Part shown: piece after piece, positions 45,001 through 56,500 of the stretch
How positions within the stretch are numbered: the stretch's first letter is position 1
Layout: every line of letters starts with the position of its first letter
Source: Romanomermis culicivorax
Taxonomy: Eukaryota > Nematoda > Enoplea > Mermithida > Mermithidae
NCBI GenBank assembly: GCA_963922205.1
Contig: CAWUHX010000068.1
Span: 1,116,001-1,180,000 of the forward strand
Length of the DNA: 64,000 nt
Direction: 5' to 3'
Position numbers and translations under genes: made by a program
Notes under the pieces: model-generated
Seen by the model: only the letters and a program-made list of their open reading frames with translations
Told to the model about the DNA's origin: nothing
Databases searched by the model: none

Positions 45001-48000
45001 AACGGATCGACTACAGTACAAAACAGCAAGTTGAATGCGTTACAAAAATATTCGTTCAGAAAAATACATTAGCCAGCCGTATTCAAAATTTCCAACTATT
45101 GTAATTCGTGTCCAAATTTTTGTAAGCTTTTAAGCTTATTGTAAGATTGTGAGATATGAGTTCCAAATTAAAAAAAATAAATTCATAGTTTTTCTTTATT
45201 ATAGGAAAGCTGCCCATTGTAATTAATAATTTTTCCAAGCATTTTCATCTGCAGATGAACCGGCATTTGAATCTAGACTGAAGCATAAATGATGCTTGGG
45301 TTCGTCGAATGACGGAAAATTGTTAAGTTTCTCCTGATCACTATAGTCCAATATTATGAAATCATAGATGCAGCGATACCAGAAAAGTGAGTTCAAAACG
45401 GAAGAACTAGTAAGCTTAATACTGTACTAAATAAAAAAATTTCTCTCCTGTGAACAGCAAACAGAAAAAAAAGGAAAATTTCCTTCAATGACCTGGTTAA
45501 ATTGTAAAGATTTGGTGGATAACCCTCAGGTGCCAAAATAGTTCAATGCACGTCAAAGTATAAGCTTTTGCTTCTCAGCATTTATTGAGCAATGAAGTGT
45601 TTTTCTACAGTAATAAGATTCTTCACTACGTGAAAATTACGTGTCAAATTGAATCTGCTTTTTTAATTGTCGCTCCGTTTATAATTTGAAAATAAATGGG
45701 CTACAGCTTCTTTAAACGATTTTATATTGGACCGCGTCACAAGTTGTCAGGAGATCTGTATACAGTGAATTTTGATACAAAAGATGAACACTTTGGATTA
45801 AAATTATTATCAACTAACCAGGTGACATTGAAGTGCCGACTGATTCGTTCCAGTCGTCAACCTTGTCAACACTGCCGTGTCCGATGTACCATTTGCTGTC
45901 CGGTCCGGCGGAGGCGTAGGCGCATTTTTTGCTAAAATCGTCGCAAATCAAAGAACTGACGTCTTCCGTGACGCAAGTAGTATCCAGACTGTTATCAAAA
46001 GGTTCGAGACGTACCGATGATCCGAAATCGGCGAGATTAGTAGATTTCGTACCTAAAATATTCAACATTTTGGAATAACTAAAATTTGCTAAAAGTGGAA
46101 AATACGGGGGTTGACCGGTAGGCTCTAAGATTTTTGAAACTTACAATGATCTAAATTTTACAGTTAAAATTTAAAAAAATATTCCTGGAATTATCCGTAC
46201 CAAGTTTCATGCTTGTTTCCTCATGCGTACTGTGGGTGCAAAATTTTGGAAATATCGGGCCCAGGTCCGGGTCCAAAATTTCAAGAATATCAGGTTCGGC
46301 TCCGGTTCCGGGTTCAAAATTTTAAGAATTTCGGGTCCGGGTCCAGCAAAATAGTCGGATAATTTCGAGTCTCATTCCGGCTCCGGTTCTATTATACTTT
46401 TGAAAACGCTTATCTGTGGGATATACGTGTATATCTTCACATAGAGATGTATCGGGACTAAAATTTTGAAAATATCGTGTCCGGGTCTTAAATTTCAAGA
46501 ATATCGGGTCCGGTTCCAACAAAATGACTGGGTCATTTCGGGTCTCATTTCGAGTCCGGGTCCTTGATACATCCTTTTCGGAAAGATGAGCAATAAATCT
46601 AAATCTCTAATGACTTATGCAGGAACGACAAAAAATTACGAAGATTGACATTAAATTCGACGAAGTTGATGGGAACCCTACATCTGCTTTGAGCAATGTG
46701 CAAAATTCTGCAATTGTGGAATAATTTTAAGATGATGATCGAACAGAACTCTGAAGTCACTTATTTCTGGTGAGTTCATTCCAGTTTCATTTTTAGACTC
46801 ATTCATAGTAGTATAATGCAAAAATATTTGACGTATCATTTGGGGTTTTCAAAAGCTCACGCATACTGGGTGGTACCTCAATCATCAAAAAACAATCAAA
46901 AATCCAACCACTGGAAAGAATCCAACTATGCCGAAGATCCTGAAGCGATCAACAAATGTCAAACAGCGTATATAATACAGTCCATGAAACTTGGATTTAT
47001 TGATTCAGAGACGAAACAGCAGTTGATGGAGTGTGGATTAAAAAGGAGGCACACCTTCCTTTTTTAAAGTAAAGTGTTGAAGTCAGCACGAGCGGTCATT
47101 TTTCTACTTATTGTAATACTTTACGGCCCCTTTCGGTTGACTACTTACTGAACAGAGCCACAAACACAGTGCATTACTGTTCACAAATAATTATGGTCAA
47201 TCAAAAAAATTGGAAATGTCTCGATTTTGCACAAAAATGAAACATCGCTGGAAAATAGTGTTGCATTAAAAATTTTGATCGACTCCAAGCTCAAACGGTT
47301 GTAATACCTGATCCGATATCCTTAGGCTATTGAAACTTCTAAAAACTCATATCTCATTTCGAAATAGCCATCACCAAGACAGAAACAGATGCAGTGAGCT
47401 AAAGAAAAAGCTTTGACTGAATGGCAATGACAAATGATGATCACTGGCTTAGGAGTCTTAAGATATCAACAGCAAAAAAAAGCGACCGGTGCTGATTTCC
47501 ATAACTTTCGAATAAACGAAGCTTTTCTTATGCTTACATTAGAATCCCCTATTTGTCTTTGTTGTAAGGCTCAAGTTTTATGCTCCTAGAAATTTGGTAT
47601 AAGTGCTTATTTTTCAAAAAGTAAATGTTGTGAATATACAGCCAAACAGACTCTCAACTGGATAAGTCAAAATTTGTCTCATTTTTGGAAACCTGACGAA
47701 CGGCCTCCGAGTTCTCCGGACTTGAATCCGCTTGATTATTACGTTTGGAAGGTTTTACAGGAAATCGTTTATGAAAAGCCAATCCTTGGCATTGATCACC
47801 TGAAGGAAAGGATTTTGTGGAATTAGGATCAAGTTGATCAAGGCAAAATCAATTCTGTCATTGACCATTTCGAGAAACGATTAAAATTAGCGGTGAAACA
47901 GAATGGAGCACGATTGAAACAGCCCTAATTCTCAGCTGTTATATGGTTTTTATGATTGAATCTATTTTACTTTTCTCTGTTATAAAACATATTGATTTTT

Positions 48001-48492
48001 GTCAACTTTTTTATTTGCAAAAAAATTTGACGTTTAGTATTTTTTATTCTAGTCATTCAATACTAGAGTAATCTGACTGAAACTTTGCAGTTTTTATTTC
48101 AGATGTTTTATGTATCGACGGCAGCAAACCGCATTAAAAAGGTTTCATCCATTTAAGCTACGCCTAAAAGATTACGGATTCATGAACCAACCATCAAGCA
48201 TTAGATATTAGGGGACAGTAAGGTGATCGTGAGAAAAAATCTACACTACTACAAAAAACTACAGTAATTCATTGTCATTCAAAAATTCAAAAATGAGTGA
48301 TTTTTATTGACTTCAGCAAAATCAATGTGAAATACTATACCACAGTATGCTACGTAACTGAATACCATTTTAGATTGCGATGCATTTTCGATAAGTAAAC
48401 TCATACTTTGAGAAACACTGTTACAAAGCCAAATTACCTGTTGTGGTTCCGACATAAAATACGCTGAATGCACACACTATGGTAATAAGCAT
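39035..48492 (-). CDS. Secreted protein with two MAM-like domains and a Thr-rich linker
   Basis: Seven phase-consistent exons: 48,438-48,492; 45,819-46,052; 44,742-45,010; 44,231-44,561; 43,363-43,419; 40,521-40,801; 39,035-39,127. Total 1,320 nt, 439 residues, ending in TGA. Exon 1 is a signal peptide (MLITIVCAFSVFYVG). MAM-like domain 1 spans about residues 45-215 (KKCAYAS...WYIG...FLILDDIGYYGSLC). Domain 2 spans about 285-439 (CDFE...CGYE...YYMG...IGIDDIKISGC). A mucin-like Thr linker (about 225-282) lies between. MAM domains are adhesion modules of extracellular proteins; with no membrane segment this is a secreted matrix or cuticle-type protein. Exons are clearly more GC-rich than introns. 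Start and stop are both supported; the fifth exon is very short (57 nt) and the second domain's N-terminal part is abbreviated, so an extra exon is possible. Confidence 0.85.
42040..42374 (+). other. Array of nine contiguous hairpins, one group forming a branched cloverleaf
   Basis: Inverted repeats tile the stretch almost without gaps. 42,040-42,055 GGGCT/GGCCC. An outer stem 42,055-42,071 with 42,176-42,191 (CTTTAGCTAAAAACTTC and complement, one extra A) encloses three hairpins: 42,076-42,100 (GTGCTC/GAGCAC), 42,101-42,139 (ATTTTTGGTG/CACCAAAAAT) and 42,141-42,173 (GTCGTTTTTG/CAAAAACGAC). Then 42,197-42,246, 42,255-42,276, 42,277-42,303 (CTTCTGCA/TGCAGAAG), 42,303-42,341 and 42,349-42,374 (AAACATGTCCT/AGGACATGTTT). 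Non-Watson-Crick pairs in 42,040, 42,197 and 42,255 are G-U on the plus strand (A-C on the other), suggesting plus-strand RNA structure. It lies in a MAM-gene intron, antisense to that gene. No open frame. Function unknown: structured RNA or a transposon end. Confidence 0.7.
42376..43150 (+). repeat. GC-rich non-coding block with tandem CTGCGTCCGCCGCC motif
   Basis: It directly follows the hairpin array. GCGTCCGCCGCCT occurs three times (near 42,426, 42,480 and 42,528), the last two within TTCACTGCGTCCGCCGCCT. A donor-like AGGTGAGT lies near 42,748 and a perfect 8-bp hairpin CCTATTAC/GTAATAGG at 43,128-43,148. Composition differs sharply from the flanking intron. It looks like part of an inserted element (solo LTR or leader), perhaps together with the hairpin array, but I found no partner LTR, target duplication or protein. 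Confidence 0.45.
46235..46570. repeat. Degenerate tandem repeat (CGGGTCC motif)
   Basis: Phrases such as AATATCGGGTCCGG and GGGTCCGGGTCC recur at about 50-100 base spacing, separated by AAAATTT(C)AAGAAT. It lies within the first intron of the MAM gene. There is no coding sign. Confidence 0.5.
47620..47928 (+). pseudogene. Mariner-like transposase C-terminal fragment
   Basis: The plus-strand frame contains PPSSPDLNPLDYYVWKVLQE, which carries the last catalytic aspartate region typical of mariner/Tc1 transposases, followed by the usual helical tail and a terminal TAA. A TAG interrupts at 47,824-47,826 and the N-terminal two thirds are missing, so it is dead. It lies in the first intron of the MAM gene, antisense. 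Confidence 0.8.
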
Positions 48493-50675
48493 TAATAGCG
48501 TATATTGGGCTGGAATCCAGTTAGCTTTTCCTTGATGAATGACAATTTTTGGCGAAACCAGAATTAGTTCGAAAAACGTTAAGCTTATGGCCTATTGACG
48601 TAATTTATTTTTTTTATTTTGAAACCGGGCTCCGGATGTTTAACGTATGACTGTGTTATGGATAGTGGGAAGTTTCTCGAAAATATAAACAAAGCTACTG
48701 TAAACTTTGGCTAATAAGTGGTTCCTGGCCGTTAGTTTCTATGCTATAGAAAATAAGATTCGTGCGGCGAGAAAACCTGTACTATTTTTTAAATTGTAAG
48801 GAAATGAACTAAAAAGAATACATTCGCAAAATATCAACTGTGAAAATGTTATGCTTTTGTCACTGCAAATCTACGCATTCTGCTCTGTTTGTTTAGTCAC
48901 GATACAAAAAGAAAACTGTTTCAACTTTCAGCATATGCATACAACACTATATATAGAGAGAAGCATTAAATACACTTTCATCATAGATGTACAAATAGAG
49001 ATTGTTGGAATTTAGTGCAGCTGCATGCAGCTTACCTTTGCAAGATAAAACGAAAATTCTGCATTTTCCATGTCTACTGAAAGGATATGAAGTCGACATG
49101 TCAAATCAGCAATTCTTGAAATACTTATAAATAATGAAATAGGAAAATAAATACATAATAATCCATATTTTAACGAACCATTATGTCAGACAGGACCGGA
49201 AATTTGTGAGAATACTTATCCAACCTTCAACGATATCTTGAATTTCTGTCATCCTCCAAGTTGGAACATTTTATAGATTATAAAATTTCATAAATGTAAT
49301 CGGAAATTGCGAATTCTAGAAAAATAATAGAAAAAAGTCAAAGTTAGTTGAGTAGCTCACAAATTTCCAAACCTTGACATTTTGATTCATCGAAATAACA
49401 GGGGACAGAATGTATAAAAAGAAACGCGAGTTATCTTACTGACTGTGAACAAAATTTATGTTCACTGAAACTCCGATATTTTGGTTACAATAATCAGGCG
49501 TCGGTTTCAATATTGTAAGGTGTATCTGCAGCACCCGAGCGTCAGATTTAGGAATAAAGCGAAAATAGACCCGAAATCGGAATAAAAAACGAGCTCGAGC
49601 TAAACCTGAGATCGTCACTTCCAGTTGCAGTTGGTCATTTAAAAATTCGAGCTCGATTTCATGAAGCAAAACCTGGTTTGTTGTAGGTTTAGGTTCGAGC
49701 TCTTGCATACATCCAACACCGATTCAGCTCATTATTTCTTCGTGAAAAAGTTGGTTACAGTGGGACATCTACATTTTTATGACTTCTGTTGTAAAAGAGC
49801 AAAACCGTAACTGCTATACTCCACTCATTTTGAAATGATAAATGCAGCGAGGTGCTGCCAAATCGAAAAGCGACACAAATCAGCACTGTCATCAAAATCG
49901 TTAAAATAGAGCTCTTTACCATAAAATTTTTTATTCGAAAAATTGTTAAAGGTTAGGTCAGTAAGCTCACAAACTTCCAGTCCTATACGATATATTGTTT
50001 AGCAGCAAATCGTGAAAATCTGAAATACGACTTGCTTTCCACTTTCATTATTTAGAAGCATTCCAAGTAGAACAGACTATAGATAATAAACCTCCAATTA
50101 TTTCGAGATTTCCGTTTGTCAGATATATGTTTTTTTGCATTTTTATATGCCAAGAAAGAGCTCGGACACATGAGCTGAAACCGAGCTCAATATTTTAATC
50201 GCGACCCACAAAAAACCGACGTCGACCTTTTACCTAAATCCGAGATTTAGATATTGGAGCATGCACCAGGAATTTGTGTGCACGTCTTTTTTGTGTGACT
50301 TCCATTTTGGACTAGTATATAAAGTGGCAATATGCAAAAATTGGGCCAACCTTGTTATCCTTGTTATCCTACTAGAAAAATTTTTTGATTTTTGTATCTC
50401 AGTATTCGGATGTTGTGGTATGCCTTATTTTGAAGCCCAGGCTTAGCAGTCTCCTTAGGCTAGGGGAACGCCTGTGGTCTGCAAGGTGAAGGTCGAAAAT
50501 TGCTGGTAGTAGGATAACCCGGTTGGGCCATATGTCATACAATCATTGCAGAAAAATGCTAAATTTTCCGATAACAATAAGGAGATTAATCATAGAAGGA
50601 CCATCAAACTTTTATCTACTTTTGATAGATAGAACTGCACTTGAGTGCTACTCGAGGGATTTTAACCATTTAACC
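48493..50675. other. Upstream region of the MAM gene, no gene recognised
   Basis: It should hold the MAM promoter. Diverged MITE traces near 48,700-48,900 and 49,130-49,400 share motifs with the TATAGTCTG family. No coding region can be supported. Confidence 0.4.
49814..50081. mobile_element. TA-flanked MITE (TATAGTCTG family), reversed copy
   Basis: The right end is ACAGACTATA. The interior is the reverse complement of the 19,751 copy (GTTAGGTCAGTAAGCTCACAAA, TTTAGAAGCATT). The left end is degraded. Confidence 0.6.
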
Positions 50676-50686
50676 CTGCTATGGCA

Positions 50687-52584
50687 CGGGTATTCGCATG
50701 TGAGCGATTCCCAAGTGAGCGATTTCCAAACGAGCGATCCTCAAGTGAGCGACTCCCAAGTGAGCGATTCCCAAGTGATCGAATTCCCAAGTGAGCGTGT
50801 AACGTACCTGCTAAAGCAGTACTGTAAATATGTAGCATACTGTATGTGATGGACATTTATTGGATATTATATTATTTTCGTATTTTATCGTCTCAAGGGT
50901 GTCTGGGATTCACACCCAAACATTCCTACAAAATTACGTGAAGTACTTTATTTTGATCCGTTCACACCCCGCTAGCCCAATTAAGATGCCCCAATTAATT
51001 TGCACAAACGGCAGCTGTTCCCCCAGAACCTACACTAAACTACACATTCCACAGCTACTGTATTCCCCTGTAAAAATCGTAAACAACACCTGCACACAGT
51101 AAAATATGTAGAAGCCCCGCCAGACAGTAGTCTCAAGTGTAACGGTAGCGGCAGCCCCACAAAACATGTGTATACAGAGAAACCGATACAGGAAGCATGC
51201 ACAGAAGCACAGAGGTGTGACTAAGCCCACTGTAGAAAGCAAGCGAAGCACGAAAAGCATACAGTACCAGGAAAGCATTAGAAAGGCGTAACTAAGAAAG
51301 CATAAAAAGCGTAGCAGGAAGCGAGGATTGGCGGAAGAAGATGGACAGAAGCTCGACCTCCCGCGACGCCCAGGGAGTGGCCAAAAACGTCGTATAAAAG
51401 AAGAAGCAAAGCGTGATTTAGTTAGTTGTTAGATTGTTGTAATCGTTTCATTTTGATCCGCGGCCGTTGACTTTATTTGCAAGCAACCGTCTTCGAAAGC
51501 AATTAAACCGTGTAGTTATTTTATTCGCAAGCAAACGCGCCGTCCATTTTTGTTAGTCGACGTTCAAGCGACTGTCGATCATTCGTTGTATTCTCGTATT
51601 ATCGTCTCGCCGCGCCCCGTCCCCGCCGTAACGCCGTTGGTTAAAAGTAAAGTACCTCACACAAATCTGGTCGTTACAAGCGAATTCCCAATTGAGCGAT
51701 TCCAAACGAGTGATCAACAATTTTGTAACACTTTCTTCATATTTTCTTTACCTTATATATTTCTTTGTATGTACTTACTTTTTCTGTTTTTTGTGTGTAT
51801 TGTTGATGTTTTCGTTTATGTATGTTTTTACGTTTTCATCTTTTGTCTCCACTTTCTTCTATTTTCGTCTACTTTTTTTCTCATGAAACAACAAATTACA
51901 TGTTGTCATTTTTAATAATAGTCTCCCGTATAGTTCTTATACAATTCGGCACGCTCTATTTTCGGAATAATTTTATCCTTTGTGATTTCGTCTTCATTAT
52001 TTTCTATTTTAGTTTTTTGCTTTCAATCTTTCCTGATTTTTTCTTTTTCACATCTTTTTTCTTCCTTGCTACTTTCTCTATGTTGCTTCTTCTTTCTTGT
52101 CAATGCCTTCTTTTTTTAATGCTTTTCCACTTATTTTTGTTATATATTTTCTTAATTTTGTCTTTATTTTTGTTGACGTTTCCTTTCTCTTGATGTCTTG
52201 TTTGTTTCAGCACTCTTTTTTCGTTTTTTATGAAAATTTTCACACTCACAACGATGGAAGACTCAAGCATGTCGAACTGTAAAAGAATTATACAGGAGAC
52301 AACGGTTATTAAATGACAACTTGTAATGTGTTGTTTTGTGAGTAGCAAAGAAAAAAGTAGATGACCAGAAAAACGAAAAGGGAAGAAAGCGGAGACAGAA
52401 GATGTTAAAACATACATAAACGAAAACGTTAAGAATATATACTCAGAAAACGAAATACATACAAAGAAAAATGTTACGTTAAGAAAGAAAGTATGAAGAA
52501 AATGTTATTACATTCTCGATCGATCGCTTAGAATCGTCCAATTGGGAATTCGCTCGCTTGGGAATTCGCTCACTTGGGAATAGA
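50687..52584. mobile_element. Foldback-type element, copy 2, split by a solo LTR
   Basis: The left minisatellite arm (GAGCGATTCCCAAGT units, 50,693-50,797 and 51,679-51,720) and T-rich arm to about 51,965 are mirrored by the right arm (about 52,240-52,515) and an array of CGCTCACTTGGGAATT units to 52,580. It is flanked by the 11-base direct repeat CTGCTATGGCA at 50,676-50,686 and 52,585-52,595, the long duplication expected of FB/MULE elements. The loop (CTTTCTCTTGATGT...) matches the loop of the 10,582 copy. There is no transposase. Confidence 0.8.
50798..51678 (+). mobile_element. Solo LTR related to the young Ty3/Gypsy element
   Basis: It begins TGTAACG and ends CGTTACA like the LTRs at 29,170 and 37,557, in opposite orientation, and is flanked by the 4-bp duplication AGCG (50,794-50,797 and 51,679-51,682). 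The first roughly 600 bases align with the young LTR with scattered changes; the segment about 51,410-51,640 differs, so it is an older or different subfamily. TATA box at 51,393-51,399. It most likely arose by LTR-LTR recombination after insertion into the foldback element. Confidence 0.92.
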
Positions 52585-52595
52585 CTGCTATGGCA

Positions 52596-53565
52596 GAAAG
52601 TTTTCAGTTATTCCATTTGTCGCTCATGGATGAGAAAACTTTTTTCCCAGACTACAGTAATAATCGTTTTAGTTTCTAGGTGTTGAACTTAATTTTATGA
52701 GATAGATGCATCAGTAATTTTTGAACCAATACACTGTATCTAAGTTAATCGGAAATTTAGAGCTCTATAGGATTTGCAGTTTAGGAAAAATATGAAATCA
52801 TACTTGTTTTCCGATTTTCCTGAAATGATTGATTTGTCGATAACAGGCATCATCATACAATCGAAGTGAACACGTTTATCCCGAAAAATAAACATCAGAT
52901 CAAAAAATTCGCATATAATTTATACAACGGCCCGAAAGAATAATATTGACGGAATCAACCTTTATCAGAGTATCGGATGAAAAACTCACCTGATTTTTGA
53001 AATAGACGCGAAAAAACGATCAACATTTTTCTAGAACATGGTTGAACATCCAAGAAAAGTAAACATCGCATAAGCATATTGAATTTAATGTAGTTATTTA
53101 TATAAATTTTTTATACTTTTTGGGAGCGCTTGTTTTTCGGCAATCCAAAATGGTACGGGAATATATCTCTACAAAATGCAAATTCTGGATTGAAAAAACA
53201 ATATTTTTATGAAAATCACAGCAACCACAATTCGTTTTTTCGAAAAATGGATCATAAAATTTACGCCACTAATTACCCGCGGAAGTACGAAATTTAAAAA
53301 AGTACACACCTAGCGAAATTTCGGAATAGTCGAGACGTGAATATTTCTATAGAAATCGTGAATTTCCTGGCTCGAGTTCCTTGAAATTTCGCGAAAAACT
53401 ATACACAAAGAGCAAAAATGACGTAGAAATTTAAAAGATATGCAGATAGGCTGTTAAAAAGCGTTCATCTTTACCCAGTTTTCTTTCAATTCTAATATTT
53501 CCGCACCGAAAAATTGGCGGATTAAAAATATTTTCTCTGCCCGATCGATTATTATATGCAATTTT
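52596..53565. other. Downstream of the sphingomyelin synthase gene, nothing recognised
   Basis: AT-rich; it should contain the 3' end of the sphingomyelin synthase transcript. No domain or repeat supported. Confidence 0.4.
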
Positions 53566-56500
53566 TTAAACGTCGAAAGGTTGCTGCTGCGGTTTATTGT
53601 TTACCCGCTGCGAATTTTTCGGCGCCGATAAATTTTCCGACCTACGATTTCGATTAAGATCGTAGGCCGCCGTCACCGAACCGGAGGCCGACTCGGGGTC
53701 CAATTCGGACATCGGCGGCAATAGGCGACCGCAGCCACTGCCGGAGCAAGTTTTTTGATTAAGACGATCGAAAAAATCGACCAATAATAAAGGTCGAGGT
53801 AAAGGCCAAGCTAAATCAGCCGGCAATCGTCCCCTGGGTACGTTTTTCTCAAAAAAGAGAAATATTGCGAGTAATGGTCGAAATCTGAAAAAGAAATTAA
53901 AAATGTAAAATTTTACAAAAGTATGGGATTATGATTTGTAAAGCTTACCGGAAGTCCGACATAAGTGAAAACTATTGTTGAGAGATGATCAAAAATGCAA
54001 AGTTAAATAACTTTTAACGGATTCCGAAAAATCAACATCTGTTTAGAAATAACGTTTCTTCTAAATACAGAGTGACCCAAGAAAACGTTCCGCCTTGAAA
54101 GTCTGATGTACATCAGCCGTCAAAGCTAGAACTTTGGTTTTGGCTAGCCTATCAACTCTGATTTCTTGTCTGAAAATTTTATAACGTATAGCTATAGTGC
54201 ATTGATTTGCAGTAAACGACTGCGTCTTTATCCCTATGTTTCCTTCATTATTGTAAACATGCTTCCTTACCAGGCTTTTTAAAAGCCGTTTTAGGAGCCT
54301 GGACGGGATTTCATCCTATAATTTTTTGGATTAGTCTATTCATTGTTTTTCTACAAATCAAACTTTTCGGGGAAACAGGTTTTCGAAAAAGGGGTAATAT
54401 GGGGTTCGACAAGAAAAAGATGAATTTGAGTGCATTTCAATTTCTCAATTTTTCCAACTTTTTTGTGACTGTAATTTTAAATATGGAGCCGAGTTTGAAA
54501 CCATAATCATAATGGGGTGATTTTCATGAATTTCAAGTTGAATTTGTTCAAACTCATGAAGGTATGAACATATTTTTTAATTTATAAATAATGTTTTCGA
54601 GCCTTATGTTTATTGAATAAGTTATCCTTAAATTGGTTTTCCATCATTTCAGAGTGTCAGAATGTAAAAAAAAATTTCGTTGCATAGGAAACAACAGAAG
54701 AATAAGAACTGAAGCTGCATTTCAAAAACCGTGCACCTTTGTGACAGAAGGAAATGAACTCCAGTGCCACCTCGGAAGAAAGTTTGAGCAAAAATAAACG
54801 AAATATTGTGTTTTTTGCATTAAAAAATTTCTTTGCACAGAGTAGACCTGCATTTTTCTAGATTTATCCAGTTTGTTCACAGAGTGAATAAACGTTTAGT
54901 TGAAAATGTTTTGAAAATAAAAGCACATATCCAAAATTGGGAAATCAAAAACGTTGTGCTTCTCGTTCATGAACCTATCGGTCCCGCTTTTTCACGAAAA
55001 TCGGAATTTTTCTCTACTTCGAATTCAGATATCTTCTCGATTACAACTACATTAAAAAATGTTGCCCTGATTGATCGAGAAATTGTAGACATTTTTAACG
55101 GGTTTTCTTCCGTTGAAATCGATTAAAATTCAAACCTTTTGGTGTCTTAGAAAGTCGAACAGCCAAAATTTTACGATGCGAATAGAAGTTCAATTTAAAT
55201 GTCTTCGGTGCTAGGCAATGACATAAGTTCTAGCAGGTTGAAAGACCCAATGGTTTTTTGACTGCCCGATATTCGAATTTTGCATGTCAACATCTAACTC
55301 GAAATATTTCCATCTGAGTTTTTGACATTTTTGCGAGTTGATAATCTGGCGAATACTGTGGTTCAATATTTTTTTCTCAGTCTTGCTCAATCTTGCGCCA
55401 TTAAATTTACTGAGTCCGAGTATTTTCGTGACTTTAAATTTGAGTAAACACATAAATATTGTTTTTTTTGTACAATAATTCCAAAATAATGTCCTTCAAT
55501 TAGCAAAAAAGCCAGCGTTTGATTATTTTCGTGTGGAACAAAACTCGACTATTATTTTATGCGTTTTTCCTTCCTTTTCTACGTTTGACTTAGATCCTGC
55601 AAGTTTTTTGAATAAGTATCGAAATAAAAGAATAATTTGAGTGCAGTCAAACTATCCCTATGAAAGTAGTTGAAACTAAATTATCCGGAATATTAACAGC
55701 CGAAGAATAATTTTTTTAATTTTATGAGCTCCTATGCTCAACATAAGTAGTGCTCACTTCGCATGCAGCGTCTTTAAAAAAATATGAGTCAATTCAATGA
55801 TAAAACGATGTCAGAAAAATCCCCATAAAATCGTAAATATCCCAAAATGCATTGTGAATCGAGAAGACCCGCGCGAAAAAAATTTCCAATTTCAACAGGA
55901 AGCTATCACAATTCGTCATGGGGAAAAAAACATACGGCAAACTAACCTGAACGGCCTTAAACTAAAGCACCGCCTTTGACGAGAAAGCATGGTCCAATGA
56001 TGGAAAAAACGAAACGTCGAAAACGTGACAAATATTGCCACTACGATGTCTATCGTATAGTGTTGTCTAGAAATAACGACGCATGTCAAACCTAAAACGG
56101 CTCCGCACGTTATTAATATGGCCTGAAGTTATGAAGAAAACATTCTGGAAAAACAAGAAAAGTTTTCGGGTTAAAGATAAGTTTTCGGATTGAAAGAGTT
56201 AAAAATTGAAATCCATTGCTTTTAAAATCCACAAAAGTTAAACGGAATATCGGCACATTTGCCCAAAAAATCTGTTATATTTTCACTTAGAAGTCTAACT
56301 AAACGTATAGTGAAATAAGCACATAATCAATATCTTAAGCTCAAAGTCAGCATTTCTTAAGATAGATATTTTGATAGATTCATACATTAATAGTTTCTGA
56401 TTTGTTCAGTGTCTTAAATTGTCCAAGGGAAATCGTAATTTTTGTTCGAAAACTCAAAAACGTCTTAAATCCACGTTTTCGATTATGAAATGTTCATCAT

